This document shows, piece by piece, positions 24,395 to 31,346 of a DNA stretch of 32,183 nucleotides. The DNA comes from Syntrophorhabdaceae bacterium PtaU1.Bin034 (lineage in GTDB: Bacteria; Desulfobacterota_G; Syntrophorhabdia; Syntrophorhabdales; WCHB1-27): positions 1-32,183 of the forward strand of contig MVRP01000029.1 of assembly GCA_002067405.1 (NCBI GenBank), written 5' to 3'. The translations under genes were made by a program, and so were the position numbers. Each line of letters begins with the position of its first letter. The stretch's first letter is position 1. The notes beneath the pieces were generated by a model. It searched no databases and had not been told where the DNA came from. It worked only from the letters and a program-made list of their open reading frames with translations.

Positions 24395-25773
24395 CCGCCT
24401 TGTCATCAAAAAAGATCTTGGTGGTGGATGATGATGGTAACTTTTTGAAATTGATCCGTATGAGGCTTGAGCTGGCAGGTTATGAAGTGACCACGGCCCT
24501 GAACGAAGATGAAGCGATAGCCAGGGCCAGGGAGGAGACCTTTGACCTTTCCATCCTTGACCTCAAGCTCGTCCATAAAGACGGCATCTCTTTGATGGAG
24601 GAGATGCATTCGATCAACCCCTATGTGCCCATCATCATTCTCACTGCCCACGGAAGCATTGAAAGCGCGGTGGAAGCGACGAAGAAGGGTGCTTTTAATT
24701 TTCTCAACAAGCCCTTTGATCCTGAAGAGCTGCTCCTGCAAATAGAAAAAGCAATGGAGAATCAGAGGCTCGTCTCTGAGGTGAGAAGGCTTGAGGGGCT
24801 TCTCAGAGAGAAATATGATTTTCAGAACATTATCGCAAGAAGCGAAAAGATGCAGAAGGTCCTGGAGTTGGTATCCCGCATCGCCGGGACCGATTCCACC
24901 ATTTACCTCTCCGGAGAAAGCGGTACCGGCAAGGAGGTCATCGCAAAGGCAATCCACCTTGCCAGCGGAAGAAGAGAAAAACCCTTTGTGGCAATCAATT
25001 GTGCCGCCATCCCTGAAACGCTCCTGGAGAGCGAGCTTTTCGGCTATGAAAAGGGGGCGTTTACCAGTGCGACGAGGACCCATAGAGGGTTATTTGTCCA
25101 GGCACATCAGGGAACCATCTTTCTGGACGAGATCGGCGATATGCCTCTCTCCATTCAGGCAAAACTCCTCAGGGTCCTTCAGGAGAAGACGTTTTATCCC
25201 CTGGGAAGCGGAAAACCGGTGGAAGTGGATGCAAGGGTGATCGTTGCGACAAATAAGGATCTGGAGGCCGAGGTGAAAAACGGCTCCTTCCGCGAGGACC
25301 TCTTCTACAGAATTCATGTGGTGCCTGTGGACCTTCCTCCCTTGCGGGAGAGGAAAGAGGATATCCCCCTTCTGGCGGAACATTTCATGAGGGAAATCAG
25401 CCAAAGGATGAAAAAGGAGATAAAGGGCATCTCGCCCATGGCGATGCAGAAGCTCATGCTCTACGACTGGCCCGGAAACGTGCGGGAGCTGGAGAACACC
25501 ATTGAGCGTGCAGTTGCCATAACCCAGCATGATGTCATAAGCGAAGAGATTGTCCTCCCCACAAAGGACCTCCCGGCGGAATCGTTAAAACCCTTTAAAG
25601 AAGCGGTGGAAGAGTTCAAAAGGGGATACGTTGTCCGCCTCCTCGAATTCACGAAAGGCAATGTGAGCAAGGCGGCGGACCTGGCAGGAAAGTATCGGGC
25701 CGATTTTTACAATCTCGTCAAAAAACACAACCTCAAACCGGAAGATTTCAAAAACCTCGATAAAGAAAAATAG
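24391..25773 (+). CDS. Sigma-54-dependent response regulator, NtrC family (GlrR/QseF-like)
   Basis: Enhancer-binding transcription activator of 460 residues. The receiver has Asp13-Asp14, phospho-acceptor Asp57, Thr85 and Lys107. The AAA+ domain has Walker A GESGTGKE (175-182), Walker B FLDEIGD (244-250) and arginine-finger region FREDLFYRI. The sigma-54 contact loop reads GAFTSA (222-227) instead of GAFTGA. The C-terminal Fis-type helix-turn-helix (about 404-452: FKEAVEEFKRGYV, LLEFTKGNVSKAADLAGKYRADFYNLVKKHNLKPEDFK) closely follows the GlrR pattern as I remember it. It overlaps the lipoprotein stop as ATGA, with AAGGAG upstream. The two sigma-54 promoters immediately downstream are its most likely targets. 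Confidence 0.93.
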   Translation: MTALSSKKILVVDDDGNFLKLIRMRLELAGYEVTTALNEDEAIARAREETFDLSILDLKLVHKDGISLMEEMHSINPYVPIIILTAHGSIESAVEATKKGAFNFLNKPFDPEELLLQIEKAMENQRLVSEVRRLEGLLREKYDFQNIIARSEKMQKVLELVSRIAGTDSTIYLSGESGTGKEVIAKAIHLASGRREKPFVAINCAAIPETLLESELFGYEKGAFTSATRTHRGLFVQAHQGTIFLDEIGDMPLSIQAKLLRVLQEKTFYPLGSGKPVEVDARVIVATNKDLEAEVKNGSFREDLFYRIHVVPVDLPPLRERKEDIPLLAEHFMREISQRMKKEIKGISPMAMQKLMLYDWPGNVRELENTIERAVAITQHDVISEEIVLPTKDLPAESLKPFKEAVEEFKRGYVVRLLEFTKGNVSKAADLAGKYRADFYNLVKKHNLKPEDFKNLDKEK

Positions 25774-25800
25774 TCCCCGGTACGTCTATGCCTCACTCTG

Positions 25801-25850
25801 AAATTCCATACACTTCGGGATGTCGCCAGCGTATGATAATCCATACGAAA
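25801..25850 (+). promoter_or_regulatory. Upstream activator element pair, copy A
   Basis: Two CCATAC-containing elements: AAATTCCATACACTTCGGG (25801-25819) and TAATCCATACGAAA (25837-25850), with their CCATAC cores 35 bp apart. Both are repeated exactly at copy B, 801 bp on. The second CCATAC lies 93 bp before the sigma-54 -24 element. They are probable binding sites for the NtrC-family regulator encoded just upstream. A GTATG arm at 25831 makes a dyad with the second CATAC in this copy only. Confidence 0.75.
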
Positions 25851-25902
25851 CAGTTACCTTTGAAGTGTGTCCGGGAACCCTGATTGACAGTTTTCCCTTA
25901 GA

Positions 25903-25915
25903 TATCACGTCATTC
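25903..25915 (+). promoter_or_regulatory. IHF-like site, copy A
   Basis: TATCACGTCATTC matches the IHF consensus WATCAANNNNTTR at 7 of 9 specified positions. It lies 31 bp before the sigma-54 -24 element, the same offset as a perfect match in copy B. Confidence 0.45.
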
Positions 25916-25931
25916 TGAAACGCTACCTTTT

Positions 25932-25949
25932 TCTGGCATACCCTTTGCT
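25932..25949 (+). promoter_or_regulatory. Sigma-54 promoter of the small exported protein gene
   Basis: TGGCAT-accct-TTGCT (25934-25949) carries the -24 GG and -12 GC with ten bases between them and agrees with the TGGCAC-N5-TTGCW consensus in all but one position. The 18 bases 25932-25949 are identical to the second promoter at 26733-26750. The inferred transcript start leaves a leader of about 135 bases before the ATG at 26096. The rest of the 25774-26095 gap shows no gene. Confidence 0.88.
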
Positions 25950-26095
25950 TTCTACTACCGAGCAACTACACGTCTTAAGAGAGAGGGGGTGAGGGTTAAA
26001 TTGGACTGCAGGGATCAACTGGACTCTCCGAACCGGTGGAAGTCTGAAGGCCGGCGAAAGGGCTGATCCTAATTCTTTTTAAGGAGGTTAAACGT

Positions 26096-26338
26096 ATGAT
26101 GATCAGAAGGTTGATAGTGCTGGTAATGGTTGCCGCATTTACCTTTGGCGTGGCAGGGATGGGCTTTTCGGCCCAGGAGGTAAAAGGAACAGTTGCGAAA
26201 ATTGAAGGCAACAAGGTAACCGTTCTGGATAACGCGGGTAAACAGACAACGGTGACTGTTCAGGACCCGATGACGTTGCAGGGTCTCAAGGTAGGCGACA
26301 ATGTTTCACTAAGTAACGGCCAGATAGGAAAGAGATAG
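26096..26338 (+). CDS. Small exported beta-rich protein of unknown function
   Basis: An 80-residue preprotein with a typical signal peptide (MMIRRLIVLVMVAAFTFG, likely cleaved after GFSA before QEVKG). The mature part is about 55 residues and strand-rich (VKGTVAKIEGNKVTVLDNAGKQ, a VTVQDP stretch, and GLKVGDNVSLSNGQIG), reminiscent of small OB-like periplasmic proteins such as DUF5666-type domains; the match is only by pattern. No cysteine is present. GGAGG lies eight bases before ATG 26096. It has its own sigma-54 promoter with the same control elements as the exopolysaccharide operon, so it is probably made under the same conditions and may act in the envelope or matrix. Confidence 0.75.
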   Translation: MMIRRLIVLVMVAAFTFGVAGMGFSAQEVKGTVAKIEGNKVTVLDNAGKQTTVTVQDPMTLQGLKVGDNVSLSNGQIGKR

Positions 26339-26393
26339 GAGGTGTGAATCGTTCCAACGTCGTACTGGTCCTTCAAGTCATCGATTCTAAGGT

Positions 26394-26427
26394 CAGCAGG
26401 GTGAAGGCGTTCGCCTTCACCCTGCTG
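26394..26427. terminator. Perfect 15-bp hairpin after the small exported protein gene
   Basis: CAGCAGGGTGAAGGC (26394-26408) pairs perfectly with 26413-26427 around the loop GTTC. There is no T-run on the plus strand, so it may stabilise the 3' end of the short sigma-54 transcript, or terminate weakly, rather than act as a classical terminator. Confidence 0.55.
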
Positions 26428-26509
26428 TAAGTCGAAAATAACACATCCTAAAACACACCCCAAATAATAAACCGCCTTGCTGCTTGCAGCGGGTATCGGA
26501 CGTACGCTT

Positions 26510-26536
26510 GTCACGCCGGATCAAGTCCGGTATGAC
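26510..26536. repeat. REP-like dyad element
   Basis: GTCA-cg-CCGGA-tcaag-TCCGG-ta-TGAC is an imperfect palindrome of the dispersed extragenic type (REP-like), related in style to the CCGGA...TCCGG repeats scattered in many proteobacterial genomes. Only one copy is in this window. The remaining sequence from 26430 to 26600 shows nothing I can support. Confidence 0.4.
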
Positions 26537-26601
26537 GGTTTACGCCGCAAGCCGCGGATGCCCCCGGCTGAGGGATTTGGTCCATCCCGCCGCATCATCT
26601 A

Positions 26602-26651
26602 AAATTCCATACACTTCGGGGTATCTTTGGTGCACAGTAATCCATACGAAA
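26602..26651 (+). promoter_or_regulatory. Upstream activator element pair, copy B
   Basis: AAATTCCATACACTTCGGG (26602-26620) and TAATCCATACGAAA (26638-26651) repeat copy A exactly, with the same 35-bp core spacing and the same 93 bp from the second core to the -24 element. The bases between the elements are not conserved, so the match is not a simple recent duplication of the whole block. Confidence 0.78.
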
Positions 26652-26703
26652 GTAAATTCTCATCATAAAGAAATGAGCAAAATATTAAGTAATTTTACTT
26701 TAA

Positions 26704-26716
26704 TATCAATATGTTA
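26704..26716 (+). promoter_or_regulatory. IHF site, copy B
   Basis: TATCAATATGTTA fits the IHF consensus WATCAANNNNTTR at every specified position. It is placed between the activator elements and the sigma-54 promoter, 31 bp before the -24 element, where a DNA bend would bring bound activator to polymerase. Confidence 0.65.
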
Positions 26717-26732
26717 GTAACACCAGCCTTCC

Positions 26733-26750
26733 TCTGGCATACCCTTTGCT
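26733..26750 (+). promoter_or_regulatory. Sigma-54 promoter of the exopolysaccharide operon
   Basis: TGGCAT-accct-TTGCT (26735-26750) is identical to the promoter at 25934 and ends 118 bases before the ATG of the tyrosine-kinase-like gene. With the activator elements and IHF site upstream, this is a complete enhancer-dependent promoter. Confidence 0.9.
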
Positions 26751-26867
26751 CTTCTTCTTTTCACTTTTCCCATAATTTGCTGCTCGTGCTCTACAGGCAA
26801 TAACCCTTTTCAAAAGAAGAGGGTGAAAGTGGCAGAGAGTCAGGAGCCATAATGAAGAGGAAGACCC

Positions 26868-27605
26868 ATGAGTAAGCTGTACGAAGCCTTGAAAAATGCC
26901 GATGCTGAGCGAAAGACGATCACGGAAGAAGAAATTGCCCCCCGGCAGAGACTCGCAAGAAGATCCTGGGGCTGGACTTCCCAGAACAGGAAAAGTCTTG
27001 AAAGAATCGACGATCTCTGTCAGCGCATCGACTCCCTTCTTCCGAGCCCCGAGCGGAAAGTCCTTCAATTCATGGGCTCGCGAAAAGGAGAAGGGACATC
27101 CACCGTGGTAAGGCAATTTGCCACAATCTCCGCTTTGAACATGCACAAATCGGTGCTCATCCTTGATGCGGACAGGGACAGCCCCGCTCAGCATGCTCTT
27201 TTCGATGTCCACCCCCAATATTGCCTTCACGACGCAACCACGGACGGCGGCCCCCTGGAGAGGGCCTATTCTCAAGCGGGCATTCCCAAACTCTCAGTGT
27301 GCCTGGTTTCGGAAAATTCCGTCTCTCCCGCACAGGTGCTGAAGGGCAGCGGGCTTTGGGCTACCTTCAGGATCCGCTTCGACCTTGTCGTGATCGACTC
27401 CCCGCCACTCGAGGGATCGTCCGACGGCTTGGCCCTGGCGCGGAATGCCGACGGCGTGGTGCTCGTCATAGAGGCCGAGAAGACCCGCTGGCCTGTTGTC
27501 CAAACGCTGAGGGATTCCATCATCGACTCCGGAGGGAATATCCTGGGGGTGGTGTTCAACAAGCGGCGCTATCACATACCGGGATGGATCTATAAATGGC
27601 TATGA
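26868..27605 (+). CDS. CpsD/CapB-type tyrosine autokinase-like ATPase of exopolysaccharide synthesis
   Basis: Cytoplasmic P-loop partner of a Wzc/GumC-type chain-length protein; such kinases control polymer length by cycles of tyrosine phosphorylation. The Walker A region is GSRKGEGTST (70-79): the usual lysine of GKS/T is threonine, while the lysine earlier in the loop (RKGEG) remains. Walker A' reads SVLILDADRDSP (95-106) and Walker B FDLVVIDSPP. The C-terminus has only two tyrosines (RRYHIPGWIYKWL) rather than a long tyrosine cluster, so autokinase activity is uncertain. The N-terminal MSKLYEALKNAD is typical of the subgroup. First gene of the sigma-54-driven operon; its stop overlaps the next gene. 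Confidence 0.88.
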   Translation: MSKLYEALKNADAERKTITEEEIAPRQRLARRSWGWTSQNRKSLERIDDLCQRIDSLLPSPERKVLQFMGSRKGEGTSTVVRQFATISALNMHKSVLILDADRDSPAQHALFDVHPQYCLHDATTDGGPLERAYSQAGIPKLSVCLVSENSVSPAQVLKGSGLWATFRIRFDLVVIDSPPLEGSSDGLALARNADGVVLVIEAEKTRWPVVQTLRDSIIDSGGNILGVVFNKRRYHIPGWIYKWL

Positions 27606-28336
27606 TAGGACTTTTCATAAAAAATAATCCTCTCGCAAAAGCGATTTTGTCGCTCTCTTTAGCGGTGGGATTGGTTGCGTGTGCCGCCCCTGCGGCACAC
27701 AACCCCGACCGGGTTATGGAGATGGAGTCCCGGACCGGCGGAACAGCCGCCGCACAGGCAGATTACAAGATCCAGGCGGGCGACCAGCTTGATATAAAGT
27801 TCTTCTACAACAGCGAGTTGAATGAGGCCCTTGTGGTTCGTCCTGACGGCCGGATCTCGCTGCAGCTCCTCGGTGCGATCAAGGTCCAGGGCCTGACACC
27901 TTCGGAACTGGAAGCGATGCTCAAAAAGCGGTACGTTTCGCGCCTGGCAAAACCGGAAGTCACCGTTATCGTCCGGTCCTTTAATATGCATAAGGTCTTT
28001 GTTGACGGGCATGTCGTCAAGCCCGGAGGATTTCCCCTGGTCGGATTCATGACCGTGATGCAATCCATTTCCCAGGCCGGAGGGTTGAGGGATGGTGCAA
28101 GGAAGAAAGAGATCCTTGTCATTCGCCGGGATGATCTGGGGAAACCGACTGTCCTGAAGGTGAATCTGGATAAAGCAATGGAGGGAGACATGGAGGAGGA
28201 TATCTACCTTGCTCCCTTTGATGTGGTCTTTGTACCGAAGTCCGCTATAGGAAACGTCAATCAGTTTGTCGATCTCTACATCAGAAGGAATTTGCCGATC
28301 AATACAAACGTCGGTTACGCGGTACCGAATTATTAA
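27596..28336 (+). CDS. Wza-like polysaccharide export lipoprotein
   Basis: Outer-membrane export channel subunit. The signal peptide ends in a lipobox-like LVAC (Cys29). Then come the polysaccharide-export domain (about 55-130: DYKIQAGDQLDIKFFYNSEL, VVRPDGRISLQLLG) and an SLBB-type domain (about 137-170: KVFVDGHVVKPGGFPLVG, AGGLRDGARKKEILVIRR). At 246 residues it is the short form found with GumC-type partners. ATG 27596 and ATG 27602 are both possible; the second overlaps the previous stop as ATGA. The C-terminus lacks a long amphipathic helix of the Wza type, so pore formation may differ from the E. coli protein. Confidence 0.92.
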   Translation: MAMIGLFIKNNPLAKAILSLSLAVGLVACAAPAAHNPDRVMEMESRTGGTAAAQADYKIQAGDQLDIKFFYNSELNEALVVRPDGRISLQLLGAIKVQGLTPSELEAMLKKRYVSRLAKPEVTVIVRSFNMHKVFVDGHVVKPGGFPLVGFMTVMQSISQAGGLRDGARKKEILVIRRDDLGKPTVLKVNLDKAMEGDMEEDIYLAPFDVVFVPKSAIGNVNQFVDLYIRRNLPINTNVGYAVPNY

Positions 28337-28366
28337 GACCGGCGAACGTTAAAAGAGGCGAGGACT

Positions 28367-29893
28367 GTGGAACAGAACAGAACAACAGTGACCTTAAGGG
28401 ATTTTCTTACCATCCTGTTCAAGCACAAATGGAAAATCCTTGCTACCTTCGCAGCGGTGGTAGGGACCGTTACCATCGTCACCATAACGACCCCTCCGAT
28501 CTATCAGGCCACGTCGACCGTACTGGTGAAATTCGGAAGGGAGAACATCTATCATTCCGAAGTCGGACAAAGCGGGTCCTGGATTTCCCTCGGTCACGAA
28601 GAAATGGTGAATTCGGAAATCGAGATCCTCGCGAGTCGCGATCTCGCTGGAAGGGTCGTGAAGTCCATGGGTCCCGAGGTTCTCTATCCCAAGCTGGCAA
28701 GGAATCTGCGGGATAAAGGAAAATCCGAAGAATCGCTTGCGGCCGCCGCCGTTTCGGTGTTCAAGGATTCTCTCTCGGTGGAAGGGGTGAAAAAGTCAAA
28801 CGTCATCAGGGTCTCTTTTCAGCACGACAGTCCCAAGATCGCAGCTCAAGGGGCAAACCTCCTGGTTGACTTCCTCAAGGAAAAACACCTTGAGGTTCAC
28901 AGCGATCCCAAAAGCTCCTTTATTGAGCAGGAACTTGCGGCTTACCAAAGAGGCCTGAAAGAATCGGAAGACAACCTTGCGGCGTATCGGCAAAAGTATC
29001 AGACTTTTTCTCTCCCGGAACAGAAGACCCTGCTTCTACAGCAGCGTACGAATTTCGATACCGTGCTGAAGAGTACCCGGAGCCAGGTGGCGGAGCTCCG
29101 GCAAAAACTGAGCGCTCTCATCAAGCAGATGCGGAATGTCCCCGAAGACATACCGCTATCGACCGTGACGGATCGACAGGATATCGTCGACAGGGTGAAA
29201 AATACCCTTCTTGATCTCCAGTTGAAAGAGCAGGACCTGTTAACGAAATATACGGAAAACGAGCCCCTGGTGGTGAATATACGGAAAGAAATTGCCCTTG
29301 CGAAAGAGTATCTGGAGAGACAGGAAAGGGATCCGAAGAAGGTACAAACAACCGGCAGAAATGTCGTCCGCCAGGAGCTGGAAAAGGAAATGATCAAAAC
29401 GCAGGCCGAGCTTGCAGCGCAACTGGCCAAGGCTTCGGCGCTCAGCGCGCAGGTCGGCCAGGTCCACAAAGAGCTGCAGAACCTTTCCCTCAGGGAGAAT
29501 GAGCTTGACCGATTGCTCCGGGAACGGGAGATGAACGAGAAGAACTACAGAACTTACGTTGAAAAGGCGAAAGAGGCTCGAATTCTCGACGATATGAATC
29601 TGCGCAAAATGGCCAATGTCAGTGTTGTACAGAAAGCGGACGTACCCCTCAGCCCGATCAGGCCCCGAAAAACTCTCTATGTGGCGTTCTCCTTCATTTT
29701 CGGCGTGATCGGGGGAATAGCTTTCGCATTTCTTTCCGAATACACCGCGCAGAGATTCACCACCCCCGAACAGGTTGAAAAGCGGCTTAACCTTGGCGTC
29801 CTGGTTGCCCTGCCCCATGGCTCCCTCGCTCGTTCCCTGCAAAGTGCAGGCAAAATTAAACTGAGACATCCATCAGAGGTGGAAAGATGCTGA
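28367..29893 (+). CDS. GumC/Wzz-family polysaccharide chain-length protein
   Basis: Inner-membrane co-polymerase of 508 residues with TM1 (about 22-42), a Wzz domain (PPIYQATSTVLVKFGRE), a long periplasmic coiled coil (about 185-400, rich in E, K, L and Q) and TM2 (about 433-455: LYVAFSFIFGVIGGIAFAFL), preceded by the proline-rich PLSPIRPRKT typical of the family. There is no kinase domain: the ATPase is the separate first gene of this operon. The start is a GTG with a GAGG upstream. The end overlaps the glycosylphosphotransferase gene by 7 bases. Confidence 0.92.
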   Translation: MEQNRTTVTLRDFLTILFKHKWKILATFAAVVGTVTIVTITTPPIYQATSTVLVKFGRENIYHSEVGQSGSWISLGHEEMVNSEIEILASRDLAGRVVKSMGPEVLYPKLARNLRDKGKSEESLAAAAVSVFKDSLSVEGVKKSNVIRVSFQHDSPKIAAQGANLLVDFLKEKHLEVHSDPKSSFIEQELAAYQRGLKESEDNLAAYRQKYQTFSLPEQKTLLLQQRTNFDTVLKSTRSQVAELRQKLSALIKQMRNVPEDIPLSTVTDRQDIVDRVKNTLLDLQLKEQDLLTKYTENEPLVVNIRKEIALAKEYLERQERDPKKVQTTGRNVVRQELEKEMIKTQAELAAQLAKASALSAQVGQVHKELQNLSLRENELDRLLREREMNEKNYRTYVEKAKEARILDDMNLRKMANVSVVQKADVPLSPIRPRKTLYVAFSFIFGVIGGIAFAFLSEYTAQRFTTPEQVEKRLNLGVLVALPHGSLARSLQSAGKIKLRHPSEVERC

Positions 29894-31299
29894 AAAAACA
29901 CAGTCGATCACTGGAAAAGCTACTCTCTTTCATCGATATCTTCACCATCATCCTTTCTTTGTTATCTGTTTCATACTGGATGTTCGGTGCTGATTTCATC
30001 AATGTTTTCAGTCAGCCGGTCCAATACCAGATTCTTTTTCTCGTGTACATGATATCCTGGCTCTACCTGTCTCACCGTTTTCACCTTTACGCTTCCAGAA
30101 GGACCTCCAGATTCAGGAAAGAAATATGGGAGATCGTCAAGACGACCTCCCTGAGCCTTGCGGTGGCGTCCGTGCCGGCATTTTTCATCCGCGAGTTTCC
30201 TCTCAGCAGGATCTTCCTCCTTTATCTCTGGGCCTCCCAGGTCCTGCTGCTTATTTCATTCAGGTTCATTCTCAGAAAGACCCTTCAATATGTGCGGAGC
30301 CACGGGTACAACTACAGAAACGTCCTGATCATCGGCCGCAATTCGCGGTCAGCGGAAATGGTAAAGAGGATCAAAGCCTCCCCCGAGCTTGGATTGCGGA
30401 TTCTGGGATTCGTCGATTCCCCGAACGGCGGGAAGCGACAAGGAGTGAAAGACGGTCTGATGGGGACTGTGGACGACCTGGAGACGGTACTGAAAAGGAA
30501 CGTCGTCGATGAAGTGCTTATCTTCCTGCCCATCAAGTCCTTTTACCTGGAGATCCAGGAGATCATTCACATCTGCGAAACGGCGGGCGTGGAGGCGAAA
30601 ATCCCGACAGACCTATTTACCCGCAAGATCGCACGATCCACGATCTCTCACTATGACGGGGTGCCGGTCATCGATCTGTATACCAGTCCCAAGATGAGCG
30701 TGCAGCTTTTTACGAAGCGGCTCATTGATGTGCTGCTCTCCGCCTCTTTGCTTACCCTCCTTTCCCCGCTTTTCCTCCTCGTATCACTCATGGTTAAAAT
30801 AACCTCCCCGGGCCCCGTCTTCTTCGTCCAACGCCGGGTTGGCTATAACGGCCGGACATTCGGTTGCTTCAAATTCAGGACCATGGTCCAAAACGCAGAA
30901 GAACGAAAGAAAGAACTCCTTGGTCTCAATGAGTTGGCGGGGCCCGTCTTCAAAATAAAGAACGACCCCCGCGTGACACCGCTGGGTCGATATCTGCGCA
31001 AGGCGAGCATCGATGAGCTTCCTCAGTTGATCAATGTCTTCCTTGGGGACATGAGCCTCGTGGGACCGAGGCCGCCCATCCCGAGCGAGGTGGATCAGTA
31101 CGATCTGCGTACGCTGAGGCGTTTAAGCATGAGGCCGGGGATCACCTGTCTCTGGCAGGTCAACGGGAGAAACAGCATCCCCTTCGACAAGTGGATGGAG
31201 CTCGATCGCAAGTATATCGACGAATGGTCGTTGGGTCTCGACGCGAAGATCCTGCTGAAAACAATTCCGGCGGTTCTTAAGGCGTCGGGAGCGTCGTAA
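29887..31299 (+). CDS. Polyprenyl glycosylphosphotransferase (WcaJ-like initiating sugar transferase)
   Basis: Starts exopolysaccharide repeat-unit synthesis by moving a sugar-1-phosphate from a UDP-sugar to undecaprenyl phosphate at the inner membrane. Four N-terminal hydrophobic segments (within residues 15-135) are followed by a Rossmann-like CoA-binding region (NVLIIGRNSRSAEMV), a fifth membrane segment (about 279-305) and the bacterial sugar transferase domain with CFKFRTM, DPRVTPLGRYLRKASIDELP (DELP near 375), LGDMSLVGPRPP and the GITCLWQVNGR stretch. At 470 residues it is full length. The sugar (glucose, galactose or other) cannot be told from the sequence. Confidence 0.94.
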   Translation: MLKKHSRSLEKLLSFIDIFTIILSLLSVSYWMFGADFINVFSQPVQYQILFLVYMISWLYLSHRFHLYASRRTSRFRKEIWEIVKTTSLSLAVASVPAFFIREFPLSRIFLLYLWASQVLLLISFRFILRKTLQYVRSHGYNYRNVLIIGRNSRSAEMVKRIKASPELGLRILGFVDSPNGGKRQGVKDGLMGTVDDLETVLKRNVVDEVLIFLPIKSFYLEIQEIIHICETAGVEAKIPTDLFTRKIARSTISHYDGVPVIDLYTSPKMSVQLFTKRLIDVLLSASLLTLLSPLFLLVSLMVKITSPGPVFFVQRRVGYNGRTFGCFKFRTMVQNAEERKKELLGLNELAGPVFKIKNDPRVTPLGRYLRKASIDELPQLINVFLGDMSLVGPRPPIPSEVDQYDLRTLRRLSMRPGITCLWQVNGRNSIPFDKWMELDRKYIDEWSLGLDAKILLKTIPAVLKASGAS

Positions 31300-31346
31300 C
31301 ATGGGTTAACGTTACTCGCAACGCGCAACCGTAACACGGACCGAAT

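Noticed and set aside
26484..26717. 77-codon plus-strand open frame
   Set aside because: It runs through the REP-like dyad, the activator elements and the IHF site, and has no ribosome site.
31300..31346. Possible internal promoter before the glycosyltransferase
   Set aside because: No hexamers with suitable spacing are seen, and the short gap is consistent with a continuing operon.
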